64,000 bases of DNA from Paenibacillus sp. FSL K6-1330. GTDB lineage: Bacteria; Bacillota; Bacilli; Paenibacillales; Paenibacillaceae. The position numbers and the translations under genes are program-made. The notes below the pieces were generated by a model. The model was not told where the DNA came from. It searched no databases and was given only the letters and a program-made list of their open reading frames with translations. Below are positions 63,460-64,000 of the stretch, one piece after another (position 1 is the stretch's first letter; every line of letters begins with the position of its first letter). The DNA lies in NCBI RefSeq assembly GCF_037976825.1, contig NZ_CP150269.1, positions 1,159,501 to 1,223,500 on the forward strand, in the 5' to 3' direction.

Positions 63460-64000
63460 ATGAACAAAATTTCTATGCTCACTGTATCGACAATGATTAC
63501 CGCGACTCTATTACTGCCATTACTGCCATTACAAGGAACTGGTTTTGCAAAGCAGGCGGATCCCTACAGTCAAGATTCGCAGACCAAAGCCAAGCAACTT
63601 ATCGATGAAGCTGCTAACCATCAAAATATACCGGGCATAATTGTAGCTTCCTCAAACAAAGGATCAAAATGGGCATATGCTTCCGGTGAAGCAAGCATTT
63701 ACGGTACTGACCCGGTTAAGACGAACTTTACTTTCCGGATCGGTAGTCTAACAAAGACGTTTACTGCAATGGTCGTTCTTCAGCTTGTTGATGAACAAAA
63801 ACTGAACCTGGATGACACGATAGAAAAATGGCTGCCTGATGTTGTTAAGGGTACTGAATATGAAGGGGATCATATCACGATTCGGCAACTATTAAACCAA
63901 ACAAGCGGTATTCCTGACTATTCAGAACACAAGGATATTCTCGATAAATTACTCCCAAACCCGTTACATTCCTTTACTGCTGACGAATTAGTTCGTACTG
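63460..64000 (+). CDS. Secreted serine hydrolase/D,D-carboxypeptidase family, N-terminal part (3' end outside window)
   Basis: Open from ATG 63460 (AAAAGGAGAAAC upstream) to the window edge, 180 codons. Sec signal peptide (cleavage near GFAKQA), then class C penicillin-binding start IDEAANHQNIPGIIVASS and Ser-Leu-Thr-Lys in FRIGSLTKTFTAMVVLQL, LLNQTSGIPDYSEH. Similar to D-alanyl-D-alanine carboxypeptidase/AmpH-like enzymes. It lies 30 bases after the second esterase-like gene, probably the same transcript. Confidence 0.85.
   Translation, partial: MNKISMLTVSTMITATLLLPLLPLQGTGFAKQADPYSQDSQTKAKQLIDEAANHQNIPGIIVASSNKGSKWAYASGEASIYGTDPVKTNFTFRIGSLTKTFTAMVVLQLVDEQKLNLDDTIEKWLPDVVKGTEYEGDHITIRQLLNQTSGIPDYSEHKDILDKLLPNPLHSFTADELVRT

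Overview
The window looks like a chromosome segment of a Paenibacillus-type Bacillota. Starts are strong AGGAGG-type with many GTG and TTG starts, terminators are hairpin plus T-run, CcpA-type cre sites are visible, and the window carries a 713-residue cyclodextrin glucanotransferase of the B. circulans/Paenibacillus type. No rRNA, tRNA, CRISPR array or intact transposase was found.

Layout. (1) 1-7.4 kb: distal part of a class I lantibiotic locus: the C-terminal part of a LanB dehydratase, a LanT exporter, a two-component system with a nearly loopless kinase, and a LanFEG immunity transporter. Neither a precursor peptide nor LanC is present here. (2) 7.4-16.9 kb: starch/maltodextrin block: promoter with LacI/CcpA-like operators, MdxE-MdxF-MdxG importer (no ATPase here), a chemoreceptor, and a divergent CGTase under a cre-overlapped promoter with a terminator hairpin in its leader. 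(3) 16.9-28 kb: ordinary housekeeping and metabolic genes: serine hydrolase, tandem GNAT, PIG-L deacetylase, MhqD-like hydrolase, threonine deaminase, PadR/HAAS pair, esterase, extradiol dioxygenase, plus a fragment of a sugar-ABC permease. (4) 28-34 kb: repeat-rich segment with three DoxX paralogues, two of them recent duplicates with the same Crp/Fnr-type site, around a 1 kb GCA/GTA-rich low-complexity tract. (5) 34-62 kb: AT-richer accessory region. It has two more peptide-antibiotic sensing/export modules (RR-HK-ABC with two permeases; a Bce-type RR-HK-ATPase-permease ending in a membrane serine hydrolase), many small single-gene units, at least six decayed genes, a DesK/NarL-type system with a CPBP protease, and two erythromycin-esterase-like genes.

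The most distinctive signal is in region 5: two families of intergenic repeats. Family A is about 90 bp: a small palindrome around CTAACGGG, a terminator-like GGCAGCCGATC/GATCGGCTGCC hairpin, and a second palindrome around CTAACGGGCAGGATAG. I count six full and about seven partial copies, all in one orientation, mostly directly downstream of single plus-strand genes. One copy truncates a gene, and another carries the tail of a signal-peptidase-like gene found elsewhere in the window. Family B is 155 bp or less, built on CAAGAACTTG inverted repeats around a GCCGC terminator; two copies about 94% identical lie at 35.2 and 59.9 kb. Both families behave like small non-autonomous or cassette-end elements.

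Three separate kinase/transporter modules for cell-envelope peptides, together with a lantibiotic locus and penicillin-binding-like hydrolases, suggest a strain heavily invested in peptide-antibiotic production and defence. All functions are inferred from sequence read by eye; no database search was run.
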